This document shows positions 1 to 6,814 of a stretch of 13,699 bases of DNA, piece after piece. The stretch's first letter is position 1. Each line of letters starts with the position of its first letter. This DNA is from Ktedonobacteraceae bacterium (GTDB lineage Bacteria; Chloroflexota; Ktedonobacteria; Ktedonobacterales; Ktedonobacteraceae). Where the stretch lies: NCBI GenBank assembly GCA_014896635.1, contig JADBKA010000117.1:1-13699 (forward strand). Reading direction: 5' to 3'. The position numbers were made by a program, and so were the translations under genes. Under the pieces are notes generated by a model that saw only the letters and a list, made by a program, of their open reading frames with translations, ran no database searches and was not told the DNA's origin.

Positions 1-102
1 TCTTTTCAGGGAGAGAGAAGAAAGAGCATACCTCTTCTCTTTCTTCGTTGTAGAGGGCAGAGAGGACTTTATAACAGCCCCGGGACAGGCATCCAAAAAG
101 GC

Positions 103-131
103 TTGACGCAGCAGGGAAGACATGCTATAGT
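103..131 (+). promoter_or_regulatory. Sigma-70-type promoter of the tRNA-Phe gene
   Basis: A -35 box TTGACG (103-108) and a -10 box TATAGT (126-131) are separated by exactly 17 bases. Each matches the consensus at five of six positions. A start about 7 bases after the -10 would fall near 138, leaving only 3-4 leader bases before the mature tRNA 5' end at 142. RNase P would therefore have a very short leader to remove. Seen directly; the exact transcription start is inferred. Confidence 0.8.
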
Positions 132-141
132 ATTGCCACAT

Positions 142-214
<73 letters not shown>

Positions 215-419
215 TTCTGCATGCAAGGCTGGAAACCAGAACAGCGAAGGATCACAACCTTCCGAGAAGAGACCAGTTTCCTTGAACAGAGGCGTACTCT
301 GCCTGTTCTCCGGTAGCCGGGGGAAAGCTTCTCTTCTTCATGCATATTTTGTCCCCCCTGTATAGTGAAAAAAGAAAAGAGCGGAGCCAGCAGCCTTGAA
401 AGGAGAAGAAAAAAGACTC

Positions 420-1529
420 ATGCAACTATGTGGTTACGACTGGCCCACAGCAGGCACAAAGCAGATCGCCTACATTGACCGTGAAGGCCATGTGCAGGAA
501 TTATCCCTGGGCCGCGACGGTATGTGGAAAACGATGGATCTGACGGATATCGTCAATGCACCGCGCGCCAGCCAGGCCGAAACAATCGTTGGCTTCGCCT
601 GGCCCGCTGGGAGGACAAAACAGGTAGTTTACATGGATCGTAACCGCCATATCCAGGAATTGTACAGGGGGATGGAAGGGAACTGGCAGTGCGCTGACCT
701 GACGATGATCTGCGGCGCACCGCTGGTCGATGGAGCGATGCTCACCGCTTTTCCCTGGGAAGCAGGCAAGACGAAGCAGGTGGCGTTTATTGATAGCGAT
801 TACCATATTCAGGAGATGTGTGTAGCCCCCGGCGGCTACTGGCAGGTCACTGACCTGACCGCCATTACAGGCGCGCCCCTCGCCGATGGAGCTGCGCTCG
901 TCGGCTACGAATGGCCTGCTGCCGGCACAAAGCATATCGCCTATATTGATAATAATGGACACGTGCAGGAGCTTTCCGTCGGGATCGGGGGACAATGGCA
1001 GGTGGCAGATATCACGGCAATGACGAATGCTCCACTGGCCTACCGGGGCGATCTGGGAGTGCCACTCGCCGGGTGCTCCTGGGCCGCCGGCGGAACAAAA
1101 CAGCTCGTCTACCGGGATCGCCACGGCCACATCCAGGAACTCTTTGTCAGCATGGGAGCGCGCTGGCAGTGTACCGACCTGACCATGCTCACCGGCACTC
1201 CTCCCGCTAACAGCCTCGGTGGTCTGAGCGCCTACGAGTGGCCGGCTGCTGGCACAAAGCAGGTTGTCTATCTTGACAGCACCTATCACCTGCGTGAACT
1301 CTTCGTTGGTGTCGGCGGCTCCTGGCAGAGCGTTGATCTGACCGCCATCACCAGTGCGCCGCGTTTGCAGCAGGGTCCGGTAATCGGCTTTGCCTGGACG
1401 GCGGGGAACACCAAACAGGTGATTTACACCGGCCCACGTGAGAGCGTTCAGGAACTGTACGTTGCTCCAGGCGGGCAATGGCAGGTTGCAGATCTCACAC
1501 TGCTCACCAGCTCATTGACACTCGTTTAG
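420..1529 (+). CDS. Seven-repeat beta-propeller, lectin-like protein
   Basis: The whole protein (369 aa from the ATG) is seven tandem repeats of about 52 residues with nothing else. Each repeat follows the pattern hydrophobic-G-aromatic-x-W, then (G/A)xTKQ(V/I)xYxD, H(I/V)QEL, GG-x-W and D(L/I)T, ending in AP. Seven copies, each with a short Tyr/Trp-rich strand pattern, fit a seven-bladed propeller like those of fucose-binding and related bacterial or fungal lectins. The fold and any sugar binding are inference from the pattern. No signal peptide, membrane segment or LPXTG anchor is visible, so the protein is cytoplasmic or leaves by an unusual route. The seventh repeat is the most diverged: it lacks the aspartate after the Tyr and the HIQ is replaced by SVQ. 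An in-frame TTG start at 396 is possible, with GGAG at 383. I prefer ATG 420 because it opens directly into repeat 1, although its AAGGAG lies about 14 bases upstream. A lone TATAGT at 361-366 may be its -10. The terminator at 1598-1645 follows. Confidence 0.82.
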   Translation: MQLCGYDWPTAGTKQIAYIDREGHVQELSLGRDGMWKTMDLTDIVNAPRASQAETIVGFAWPAGRTKQVVYMDRNRHIQELYRGMEGNWQCADLTMICGAPLVDGAMLTAFPWEAGKTKQVAFIDSDYHIQEMCVAPGGYWQVTDLTAITGAPLADGAALVGYEWPAAGTKHIAYIDNNGHVQELSVGIGGQWQVADITAMTNAPLAYRGDLGVPLAGCSWAAGGTKQLVYRDRHGHIQELFVSMGARWQCTDLTMLTGTPPANSLGGLSAYEWPAAGTKQVVYLDSTYHLRELFVGVGGSWQSVDLTAITSAPRLQQGPVIGFAWTAGNTKQVIYTGPRESVQELYVAPGGQWQVADLTLLTSSLTLV

Positions 1530-1597
1530 AGCAGAACATACAAATTTACACGTACACGTATTGTATCAAGCATTGTATCAAAGCTCCGCTCAGGCAA

Positions 1598-1645
1598 GGG
1601 AAGTCCAATAGAGCTGCTTGGCGGCTGGACTTCCCCCTCTCTTTT
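1598..1645 (+). terminator. Intrinsic terminator of the repeat-protein gene
   Basis: A perfect 10-bp stem, GGGAAGTCCA (1598-1607) with TGGACTTCCC (1626-1635), encloses a second small stem GCTGC/GCGGC. It is followed by the pyrimidine-rich tail CCCTCTCTTTT. It lies about 70 bases after the stop of the seven-repeat gene on the same strand. The tail is T-rich but interrupted by C, so efficiency is uncertain. Confidence 0.6.
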
Positions 1646-1694
1646 CGCCGGTTTCCCAAGAACTATAAGTGCCGGGCAGCGCCGGAAGAGTACA

Positions 1695-1732
1695 TCATCC
1701 CATGTTGCTTCTCTGAAAGCAACATGGGATGA
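1695..1732. repeat. Perfect 16-bp inverted repeat (hairpin 1)
   Basis: The arms TCATCCCATGTTGCTT (1695-1710) and AAGCAACATGGGATGA (1717-1732) are exact reverse complements around a 6-base loop. The element lies between the 3' ends of two convergent genes. Neither side has a run of T, so it is not a textbook intrinsic terminator. It may act as a 3'-end barrier or a stabilising structure for either transcript, or be part of a small repeated element together with hairpin 2. No homologous copy is seen elsewhere in the window. Confidence 0.7.
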
Positions 1733-1738
1733 AATCTT

Positions 1739-1800
1739 GATACCCGTTCAGATGGGCAAGATGCGCAAGCATCTTGCCCATCTGAACGCAAGGGAGTATC
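1739..1800. repeat. Perfect 19-bp inverted repeat with GCAA loop (hairpin 2)
   Basis: The 19-base arms at 1746-1764 and 1769-1787 are perfectly complementary and close on a GCAA tetraloop, a stable GNRA class. A second outer pairing, GATAC (1739-1743) with GTATC (1796-1800), extends the structure across an internal loop. The outer arm overlaps the stop codon of the minus-strand KGG-repeat gene, so its mRNA would end in this structure. No U-run follows on either strand. The likely role is a 3'-end stabiliser or bidirectional barrier between convergent genes; this is inference. Confidence 0.7.
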
Positions 1801-2140
1801 AGCCGGGAGATCGACGCTTCCTGGCAGTTCCCCCTATCTTGCCGATGCGGCTATAAAAGTCCGGTCCCTGCCGCTCCTTCGTAGCGTTTCCTCCCTTTTT
1901 CCCCATTTGCGAGAAATGTTCAGGGCCATATTTGGCAACGTTGGCCTGCCCCCCTTTTTGCGCGATAGTACGGTAATATTCACTGCCACGCTTCTCTCTG
2001 AGCGTCATCCCCCCTTTTTTACCGATACGCCTGTAATAGTCTGCACCATACTTTTTTCTGACTGTGCCGCCGCCCTTGCGACCTGCTTCCGATGTTGACA
2101 TGGGCGCTACGGGCTTCTCCTCTTCTCCTTCAGACAACAT
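1799..2140 (-). CDS. KGG-repeat stress protein (GsiB / LEA group 1-like)
   Basis: A 113-residue, highly hydrophilic and basic protein built on an exact 20-residue period. (G/A)xKGG motifs begin at residues 20, 40, 60 and 80, with a diverged GKIGG at 100. Each is followed by a charged stretch, then G-x-(D/E)-(Y/F)-(Y/F). This is the repeat style of plant group 1 LEA/Em proteins and Bacillus GsiB (KGG family), which are produced in stress or dehydration and are thought to act as hydration-type protectants without catalysis. No cysteines, membrane segments or signal peptide are present. The ATG at 2138-2140 has GGGAG at 2146-2150, five bases away, and is better supported than the internal Met14. 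The gene is monocistronic with a consensus promoter at 2315-2344 and a leader of about 170 nt. Hairpin 2 begins at the stop codon. The protective role is known for the family and not shown here. Confidence 0.87.
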   Translation of the reverse strand: MLSEGEEEKPVAPMSTSEAGRKGGGTVRKKYGADYYRRIGKKGGMTLREKRGSEYYRTIAQKGGQANVAKYGPEHFSQMGKKGGNATKERQGPDFYSRIGKIGGTARKRRSPG

Positions 2141-2162
2141 ACCTGCTCCCTTTTCCCGGTTT

Positions 2163-2185
2163 CATCGCCAGATCTATCGGCGATG
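2163..2185 (-). promoter_or_regulatory. Leader hairpin upstream of the KGG gene ribosome site
   Basis: In the KGG mRNA leader, CATCGCC and GGCGATG (2163-2169 and 2179-2185) form a 7-bp stem around a 9-base loop containing AGATCT. It lies 12 bases upstream of the Shine-Dalgarno sequence. Such a position could tune translation or leader stability. The structure is seen; the function is inference. Confidence 0.4.
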
Positions 2186-2274
2186 CTAAAAATAGCTTTT
2201 TTTACTGGCTGATAAATAGAATAAACTGAGACACAGAAAACTTTCTTTAGCTCTCCATCTGAAATTCGAGCACT

Positions 2275-2288
2275 GATAAAATTTTATC
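2275..2288. repeat. Perfect 14-bp palindrome in the KGG leader
   Basis: GATAAAATTTTATC is a perfect palindrome about 20 bases downstream of the predicted transcription start of the KGG gene. That is a common place for a repressor operator. As RNA it would make only a weak hairpin with no proper loop, so a DNA-level role is more plausible. AT-rich palindromes of this size can also occur by chance in this AT-rich stretch. Confidence 0.4.
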
Positions 2289-2314
2289 TTGCTTGCTGAG
2301 ATAGCTATGGTTAT

Positions 2315-2344
2315 ATTATATCGAAAAGATTCATTTGTTGTCAA
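2315..2344 (-). promoter_or_regulatory. Perfect-consensus sigma-70 promoter of the KGG gene
   Basis: On the minus strand TTGACA (2339-2344) and TATAAT (2315-2320) both match the consensus at all six positions, with an 18-base spacer. The predicted start is near 2308, giving a leader of about 170 nt before the ATG. A fully consensus housekeeping promoter on a stress-type gene implies strong basal transcription, or control by a repressor or the leader rather than by an alternative sigma factor. On the opposite strand TTGCTT (2289-2294) and TATATT (2312-2317), 17 apart, overlap it and could fire to the right; that reading is weak. Confidence 0.82.
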
Positions 2345-2565
2345 TAAATCAGACACCCGATAAATAATCTGTAAGTATTTCTAACAAACTATGACTATTC
2401 TTTCATATATAAGTCAGTTGTCTGATTGATTGCTTGCCTGGAGACCGGCAAAACGTACCTTGATACCTCTGATAGTTTGCTCTGGACAAACGGACCATCA
2501 CCCTCTATACTTAAGGATGGACGGATAGGAGTTTTTGACGGTACTTTCGAGGAGTGTTTCGCCGC

Positions 2566-2841
2566 ATGGGCAGGATAGATCAGGACAGTTGCAATGATCG
2601 CGCCAGTTCTGGCAGCCAGAGGAACTACCGTTTCCCCCATTTTTTACAGGAGATGCTGAACACACAAACATTTGCGCCTGTGTATGTTAGAGACTCGCTC
2701 TATGATCAGCGGCGACTGCCACCTGCCCCTCAGGAGTCATGGGCAGTGCTTTGTCTGGCCTGGCTGCGCTACCACACCACCCAGGTACGCTGGGACATCG
2801 AACGCGCGCTTGCTCGTCTGTTGCGTCGCCGCTGGAGATAA
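2566..2841 (+). CDS. Possible small unrecognised protein
   Basis: A 91-codon reading frame lies in the ~700-base gap between the KGG gene and the glycosyltransferase. The ATG has GAGGAG 11 bases upstream (2549-2554). The second half (about residues 35-91) is arginine- and tryptophan-rich and looks helical, and its third positions turn GC-rich as in real genes here. The first half does not look coding. I recognise no family. It could be a relic of a larger gene, a small basic protein or a chance ORF. It ends 13 bases before the stop codon of the convergent glycosyltransferase gene. Apart from this, 2345-2565 holds nothing I can identify. Confidence 0.25.
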   Translation: MGRIDQDSCNDRASSGSQRNYRFPHFLQEMLNTQTFAPVYVRDSLYDQRRLPPAPQESWAVLCLAWLRYHTTQVRWDIERALARLLRRRWR

Positions 2842-2854
2842 GGCGAGATATTCT

Positions 2855-4207
2855 CTATGGTTCTTCAAAGGGGTGCCTGGCGCTTCCGTTGAAGAGGCGC
2901 CACTTCTGTTCTTCTCGCGGGCGACCATAAGCCAGGGCGTCTGTGCGTGTGATGCGCGAATGCTGCACCTGTCGTGTGTCTCGCGCGACGTAGCCATGAT
3001 ATCTGCGGGCCAGGCGCAACTGTTCCCGGCGCTCTTTTGCCTCTTTAAATTCAAGAGAGAGCCGCTGGTACAGAGTTTCCCACTCATCCAGCACTTTTGC
3101 GCGATCATGCCTGGCAATGATTTTGAGGCTCTCCTCACCCATGCGCTGCCGTAGGGCAGCATCAGCCAGCAGGGTATCAAGATAGTGAGCAAGTTCTTCG
3201 CTGTTACCGGGCTGGAAAAGGAAGCCGTTCTCTTCGTGATGGCATAGCTCCGGTAGAGCGTAGGAGTTGGCCGCGATCACTGGCAGGCCGCAGGCCATTG
3301 CTTCCATTGTCGAGAGGCTTTGCAGATCGGCTTCTGAGGGGATGACAAAAGCATCGACCGAGCGACGCAGTTCCAGCAGGTCATCATCGGGGACATAGCC
3401 CAGGAAGCTGACGCGATCTTCGATGTGCAGGCGCCTTGCTTGAGCGCGCAGATCCGCTTCGGCAGGACCTTTGCCAGCCAGGGCAATATGCGCCCGTGTT
3501 TGCATCAATGGGATGGCATCGAGCAGCACATCATTGCGCTTCTCTTCGCTCAGACGGTTGACATGCATGGCTATCGGTCGATCCTCCGGCAAGCCATAAC
3601 GCCGGAGGATATCAGGATTGCGCGGACCCGGCGTGTATTTGTTGAGATCGATGCCATTGGAAATGGCTCTGGCAGGTGCGCGCAGGCCATGCTCATAGAG
3701 CAGGTTGAGAGCCGTTTTCGTCGGCGCAGTGACGTATTCGCAACGGTTGCAGAAGTAGACCAGGTAGGAATACGTGATATCGTTGATCGGCTTACCAAAC
3801 AGCGATTCGGTGGTGAATGCGCGCGGAGCGATGCCGATAGGAAGATAGTGGTTAGTTGCAATCACCGGCTTGCGCAGTCCCCCGGCCAGGATCTGCGCGA
3901 GGTTGCCGAGCACAATTGGCGAGTGGACGTGAATGACGTCGGGATCGCTCTTTTTGATCAGGTTGCGCAGAGGGAGAATCGGCACGAGAGAAATGTGCTG
4001 TCCCTCATAAAGCGGCCACTCGAAGGAAGAGTAGCGATAGGTGCGTACCCTGCCTTCAAGCCGGCGAATGTCACGCGGTCCATAGCTCGGCGCCACCACC
4101 CACACCTGATGATCGCGCGTGGCAAAGTCATGCGCGAGGTCATGCGTGACGGTTGGCACGCCCCCCACCATCGGGGGATACTGGTCAGTGACAATCATGA
4201 TACGCAT
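2855..4207 (-). CDS. GT4-family glycosyltransferase (GT-B fold)
   Basis: A 450-residue retaining glycosyltransferase of the group 1/GT4 type, which moves a sugar from an activated nucleotide donor to a lipid, sugar or small acceptor at the cytoplasmic face. The N-terminal Rossmann half starts MRIMIV with the glycine-rich PPMVGGV loop (11-17). HVHSP lies at 94-97, and the hinge-side SNGIDLNKY at 183-191. The donor half has VNRLSEEKR (216-224), AGKGP (244-248) and the EAMACGLPVIA block (302-312). In the E-x7-E motif the first acidic residue is Asp294 rather than Glu; the second is Glu302. The overall look resembles enzymes that glycosylate diacylglycerol, but the acceptor cannot be told from sequence. 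Residues from about 385 form a basic, hydrophilic tail beyond the usual catalytic core, possibly for membrane contact. AAGGTG at 4218-4223 supports the ATG. It follows rplY by 94 bases with no clear terminator, so co-transcription is possible. Confidence 0.88.
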   Translation of the reverse strand: MRIMIVTDQYPPMVGGVPTVTHDLAHDFATRDHQVWVVAPSYGPRDIRRLEGRVRTYRYSSFEWPLYEGQHISLVPILPLRNLIKKSDPDVIHVHSPIVLGNLAQILAGGLRKPVIATNHYLPIGIAPRAFTTESLFGKPINDITYSYLVYFCNRCEYVTAPTKTALNLLYEHGLRAPARAISNGIDLNKYTPGPRNPDILRRYGLPEDRPIAMHVNRLSEEKRNDVLLDAIPLMQTRAHIALAGKGPAEADLRAQARRLHIEDRVSFLGYVPDDDLLELRRSVDAFVIPSEADLQSLSTMEAMACGLPVIAANSYALPELCHHEENGFLFQPGNSEELAHYLDTLLADAALRQRMGEESLKIIARHDRAKVLDEWETLYQRLSLEFKEAKERREQLRLARRYHGYVARDTRQVQHSRITRTDALAYGRPREEQKWRLFNGSARHPFEEP

Positions 4208-4301
4208 AGCTATCGCTCACCTTTATCTTTCGCCAGCAGTGCTTTCCTTCGGCCTCTTGCCAGCGCATTCCTGCACAATTAGAGAATAATAGGAGAGGTG
4301 C

Positions 4302-4946
4302 CTATTCCCCGGCTGCCGTCTGTCCGGGCGCAGTCCCGGTGGCTTCGGCTCCTTCAGCAGCCTCGGCAGCTTCTTCAACGGCCTCGATGCGCGGCGGCTC
4401 GATCTTGACAACCGGCTCTTCGGCATTAGCCCTCAGAGTGTAGCCGGCTGGTAAAGGGATATCGCCGGCATGCAGCACATCGTCGATATCGGCCAGGGAC
4501 GAGACGTCAACGTCCAGGTGCTCAACGAGGTCTGAGACGCGGCTCTCAACCTCTAAAGTATCCATCAGGTGTAACAGCACGCCGCCCTTTTCTTTGACAC
4601 CCGGCGCTACACCCACAAAGCGCAGCGGGATCTTCGAGATAATGGTCTCTTCAAGGCTCACACGTGTGAAATCTATATGCAGCACTTTATCGGTACGCGG
4701 ATCACGCTGGACATTGCGTACCAGGGCGGTCTGTGTCGCGCCATCAACCAGCCGCAGCACGAGCACATTGCGCGTTTCGCGCGTGCGTGCCAGACGATCA
4801 AACGTCATGGCATCGACCTGCACTGCGACCGGCGGCTCCTTATGCCCGTAAATATTGGCAGGAATAAGGCCCTTTGCTCGCAACCGTTTGACGGCTTTTC
4901 CCATGATTGTACGTGGAGCAACCGTCAGTTCTGTTTGCTGTGCCAT
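4302..4946 (-). CDS. rplY: Large-subunit ribosomal protein bL25, CTC form
   Basis: This 214-residue protein has the two-domain TL5/CTC architecture of bL25. Residues 1-90 form the 5S-rRNA-binding domain, with the typical opening through GKAVKRLRAKGLIPANIYG and the RNVQRDPRTDKVLHIDF block. Residues about 100-185 form the extra beta-rich domain with VEHLDVDVSSL and HAGDIPLPAGY. It binds 5S rRNA in the central protuberance of the 50S subunit; the CTC form is linked to general stress in Bacillus. The tail from about residue 190 is acidic and Ala/Glu/Gly-rich, probably disordered, and common in this family. The ATG has GGAGGT at 4953-4958, six bases away, in the 26-base gap after polX. The spacing indicates translation from a polX-rplY transcript. 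Confidence 0.95.
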   Translation of the reverse strand: MAQQTELTVAPRTIMGKAVKRLRAKGLIPANIYGHKEPPVAVQVDAMTFDRLARTRETRNVLVLRLVDGATQTALVRNVQRDPRTDKVLHIDFTRVSLEETIISKIPLRFVGVAPGVKEKGGVLLHLMDTLEVESRVSDLVEHLDVDVSSLADIDDVLHAGDIPLPAGYTLRANAEEPVVKIEPPRIEAVEEAAEAAEGAEATGTAPGQTAAGE

Positions 4947-4972
4947 AGAAAAACCTCCGTTTCTCTCTCCGA

Positions 4973-6763
4973 TCAGTTCTGTACTTTGTCAGGGCGCCTC
5001 CCTTTTCTTCTACGTTTGAAGAAGGCCAGCAGTTGCTCGCTTTCCAGTGTATTCAGTACATCGGTAGCGCGTAACCAGCCTTTGCGCGCGATACCTACAC
5101 CATAGCGCATATTGTCTATACTGGCAAGCGAGTGAGCATCCGGGTTGATGGGAATTTTGATGCCCTTATCGCGGGCCTTATGCACCAGGTGCCAGTCCAG
5201 ATCGAGCCGCAGCGGGTCAGCATTGATCTCGATGCAGACGCCGTGCCTGGCAGCCGCATCGATGACCGCTTCCATATCCAGCGCATAGCCAGCTCTCCCA
5301 AGCAGAATACGCCCGGTGGGATGTCCTATAATATCCACGTATGGATTGGCAATAGCGTTGAGCATGCGCCGCGTCTGTTCTTCCGGCGAGAGAGTGAACT
5401 GACTGTGAATAGAGGCAACGACAAAATCAAACTGTGCCAGAATGTTATCGCTAAAGTCGAGCGTGCCATCGCGCAAGATATCGCATTCGGTTCCTTTGAG
5501 GATAAGCAGGCGACCGGCGAATTCTGCATTCAGGCGGTCGATCTCCTGCCACTGGCGGTGCAGCGCCTCTTCGTTCAGTCCGCCGGCGTAGGCCGCCACC
5601 TGACTGTGATCGGTAATGCCGAGATAGGAGTAGCCGCGCGCAATGCAGGCTTCGGCCATTTCGCGGATGGTATTGTGTCCATCGCTCCAGGTGGAATGAG
5701 CGTGCAGCACGCCGCGCAAGTCGCTCTCTTTGACCAGTTCGGGCAATTCGTGGCGTATGGCCGCTTCGATCTCGCCCATATCCTCGCGCAGCTCCGGCTC
5801 GATATAGTCCATGCCGAGTGCGGCATACATATCGGCCTCGTCCTTGCAAGGAATCAGCTCTTCTTTGCCGCCAGTTGTTCTGAACAAACCGTAATCGTTG
5901 ATTGTCATGCCCATGCTCAGCGCGCGGCGGCGCAAAGGAATGTGGTGTTCGCGTGAGCCGGTGAAGTGGTGCAGCGTGTAGGGGAACTGGCTATCGCTGA
6001 CCACGCGCAGGTCCATTGCGATGCCGCTGCCCAGGACGACGCTTGACCTGGTTTCTCCCTTGCCAGTGACTGCCCTGACGGCTGGCTGACCGGTAAAGAA
6101 GTCCATGATGGCCTGCCGCTCTTTTATGCCGGCGTCATCGGCGACACTGGCAACCATGTCGATATCTTTGACCGTCTCGCGTTTGCGGCGCAGGCTGCCG
6201 GCAACCTGGAGCCGGACAATCTCAGGACGCCCGGCCAGCGCGGCGCGGATCGTCTCCGCCTCCTGCTCGGCGACGGCATAGAGGTAGCGGTCGGTATGCT
6301 CGGAGAGAAATTGCAGCCCTTGCAAAATTTTATCCTGCGTCTTCTTGCCAAAGCCGGGCAGTGTGGCGACGCGGCCTTCTTTGCAGGCGCGCTCTAGCTC
6401 AGCCAGGCTGGTGACCCGCAACTGATCATAGATGGCGTTGATGCGTTTGGGTCCGAGTCCGGCAATGCGCGACATGTCGAGCTTAACAGGCGGCGTGCGC
6501 GCCTGTAGCTCGTCGTAGTACGAGCTTTGCCCGGTTTCGACGATCTCTGTGATGCGCTGGAGAATTTTCGGTCCCAGGCCCGGCACGCCTTTAAGTTTCC
6601 CTTCGTGCAGCAATTGCTCGATATTGCCATCCAGTGAATTGATGGTACGCGCCGCGTTCTCGTAGGCGCGCGGCTCAAACGGATTACTGTCCTCTTGCAA
6701 AGCGAGCAGCGTTGCGATCTTCTCCAGCAAGGCAGCGACTTGACTTTTGTCCATACTCATCAT
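4973..6763 (-). CDS. polX: DNA polymerase X with PHP domain
   Basis: A 596-residue bacterial family X polymerase fused to a C-terminal PHP phosphoesterase, a DNA repair enzyme for gap filling and end cleaning in base excision repair. Helix-hairpin-helix motifs lie at 58-70 (GVPGLGPK), 99-110 (IAGLGPK) and 134-146 (LPGFGKK). The nucleotidyltransferase core has GSLRR at 189-193 and the metal-binding aspartates Asp200, Asp202 and Asp251. The PHP domain from about 350 has HAHSTWSDG (His354, His356, Asp361), TDH (His386), Glu426, His453, His481 and PDAH (Asp542, His544). The metal set looks intact, so 3'-5' exonuclease or AP-type activity is expected. Length matches the family. The start is ambiguous: ATGs at 6763, 6760 and 6754. 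MDKSQV from 6754 is closest to the usual N-terminus, and no convincing Shine-Dalgarno separates them. rplY follows after 26 bases; a weak hairpin with a U-run lies 18 bases upstream. Confidence 0.95.
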   Translation of the reverse strand: MMSMDKSQVAALLEKIATLLALQEDSNPFEPRAYENAARTINSLDGNIEQLLHEGKLKGVPGLGPKILQRITEIVETGQSSYYDELQARTPPVKLDMSRIAGLGPKRINAIYDQLRVTSLAELERACKEGRVATLPGFGKKTQDKILQGLQFLSEHTDRYLYAVAEQEAETIRAALAGRPEIVRLQVAGSLRRKRETVKDIDMVASVADDAGIKERQAIMDFFTGQPAVRAVTGKGETRSSVVLGSGIAMDLRVVSDSQFPYTLHHFTGSREHHIPLRRRALSMGMTINDYGLFRTTGGKEELIPCKDEADMYAALGMDYIEPELREDMGEIEAAIRHELPELVKESDLRGVLHAHSTWSDGHNTIREMAEACIARGYSYLGITDHSQVAAYAGGLNEEALHRQWQEIDRLNAEFAGRLLILKGTECDILRDGTLDFSDNILAQFDFVVASIHSQFTLSPEEQTRRMLNAIANPYVDIIGHPTGRILLGRAGYALDMEAVIDAAARHGVCIEINADPLRLDLDWHLVHKARDKGIKIPINPDAHSLASIDNMRYGVGIARKGWLRATDVLNTLESEQLLAFFKRRRKGRRPDKVQN

Positions 6764-6780
6764 CCGGCCAGGTGTATTAC

Positions 6781-6802
6781 AAAAATGACAGGAGTATCCT
6801 GT
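6781..6802 (-). terminator. Weak hairpin plus U-run between the zinc-binding gene and polX
   Basis: Reading the minus strand, ACAGGA (6797-6802) and TCCTGT (6788-6793) form a 6-bp stem around TAC, followed two bases later by a run of five T (6785-6781). It lies 13 bases after the upstream stop and 18 bases before polX. The stem is short, so it would act as a partial terminator or attenuator rather than a full stop. No separate polX promoter could be picked out. Confidence 0.4.
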
Positions 6803-6814
6803 TCTCCGTTCTCC

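Noticed and set aside
17..46. 10-bp hairpin GAAGAAAGAG/CTCTTTCTTC at the left edge, possible terminator
   Set aside because: The purine/pyrimidine arms are simple sequence and no T-run follows. The upstream gene is outside the window, so a role cannot be assigned.
284..308. Imperfect hairpin after tRNA-Phe as a terminator
   Set aside because: It has 8 bp with a two-base bulge and no T-run, so it is not convincing as an intrinsic terminator.
501..1478. Long minus-strand ORF (325 codons) opposite the seven-repeat gene
   Set aside because: It is an antisense shadow: the plus frame has clear protein-level repeats and the antisense product shows no fold or motif. GC-rich third positions suppress stops on the other strand.
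1560..1581. Direct repeat ATTGTATCAA twice, 12 bases apart
   Set aside because: Too short and isolated; no iteron series, promoter or origin features nearby.
2395..2640. Minus-strand ORF of 81 codons with a weakly signal-like N-terminus
   Set aside because: It has no Shine-Dalgarno, AT-rich codons unlike the neighbours, no recognisable motif and overlap with another doubtful ORF.
3425..4282. Plus-strand ORF of 285 codons opposite the glycosyltransferase
   Set aside because: The minus frame contains all GT4 motifs; the antisense translation has no recognisable pattern.
5132..5956. Plus-strand ORF of 274 codons opposite polX
   Set aside because: It overlaps the intact PHP and polymerase motifs on the minus strand and is a composition artefact.
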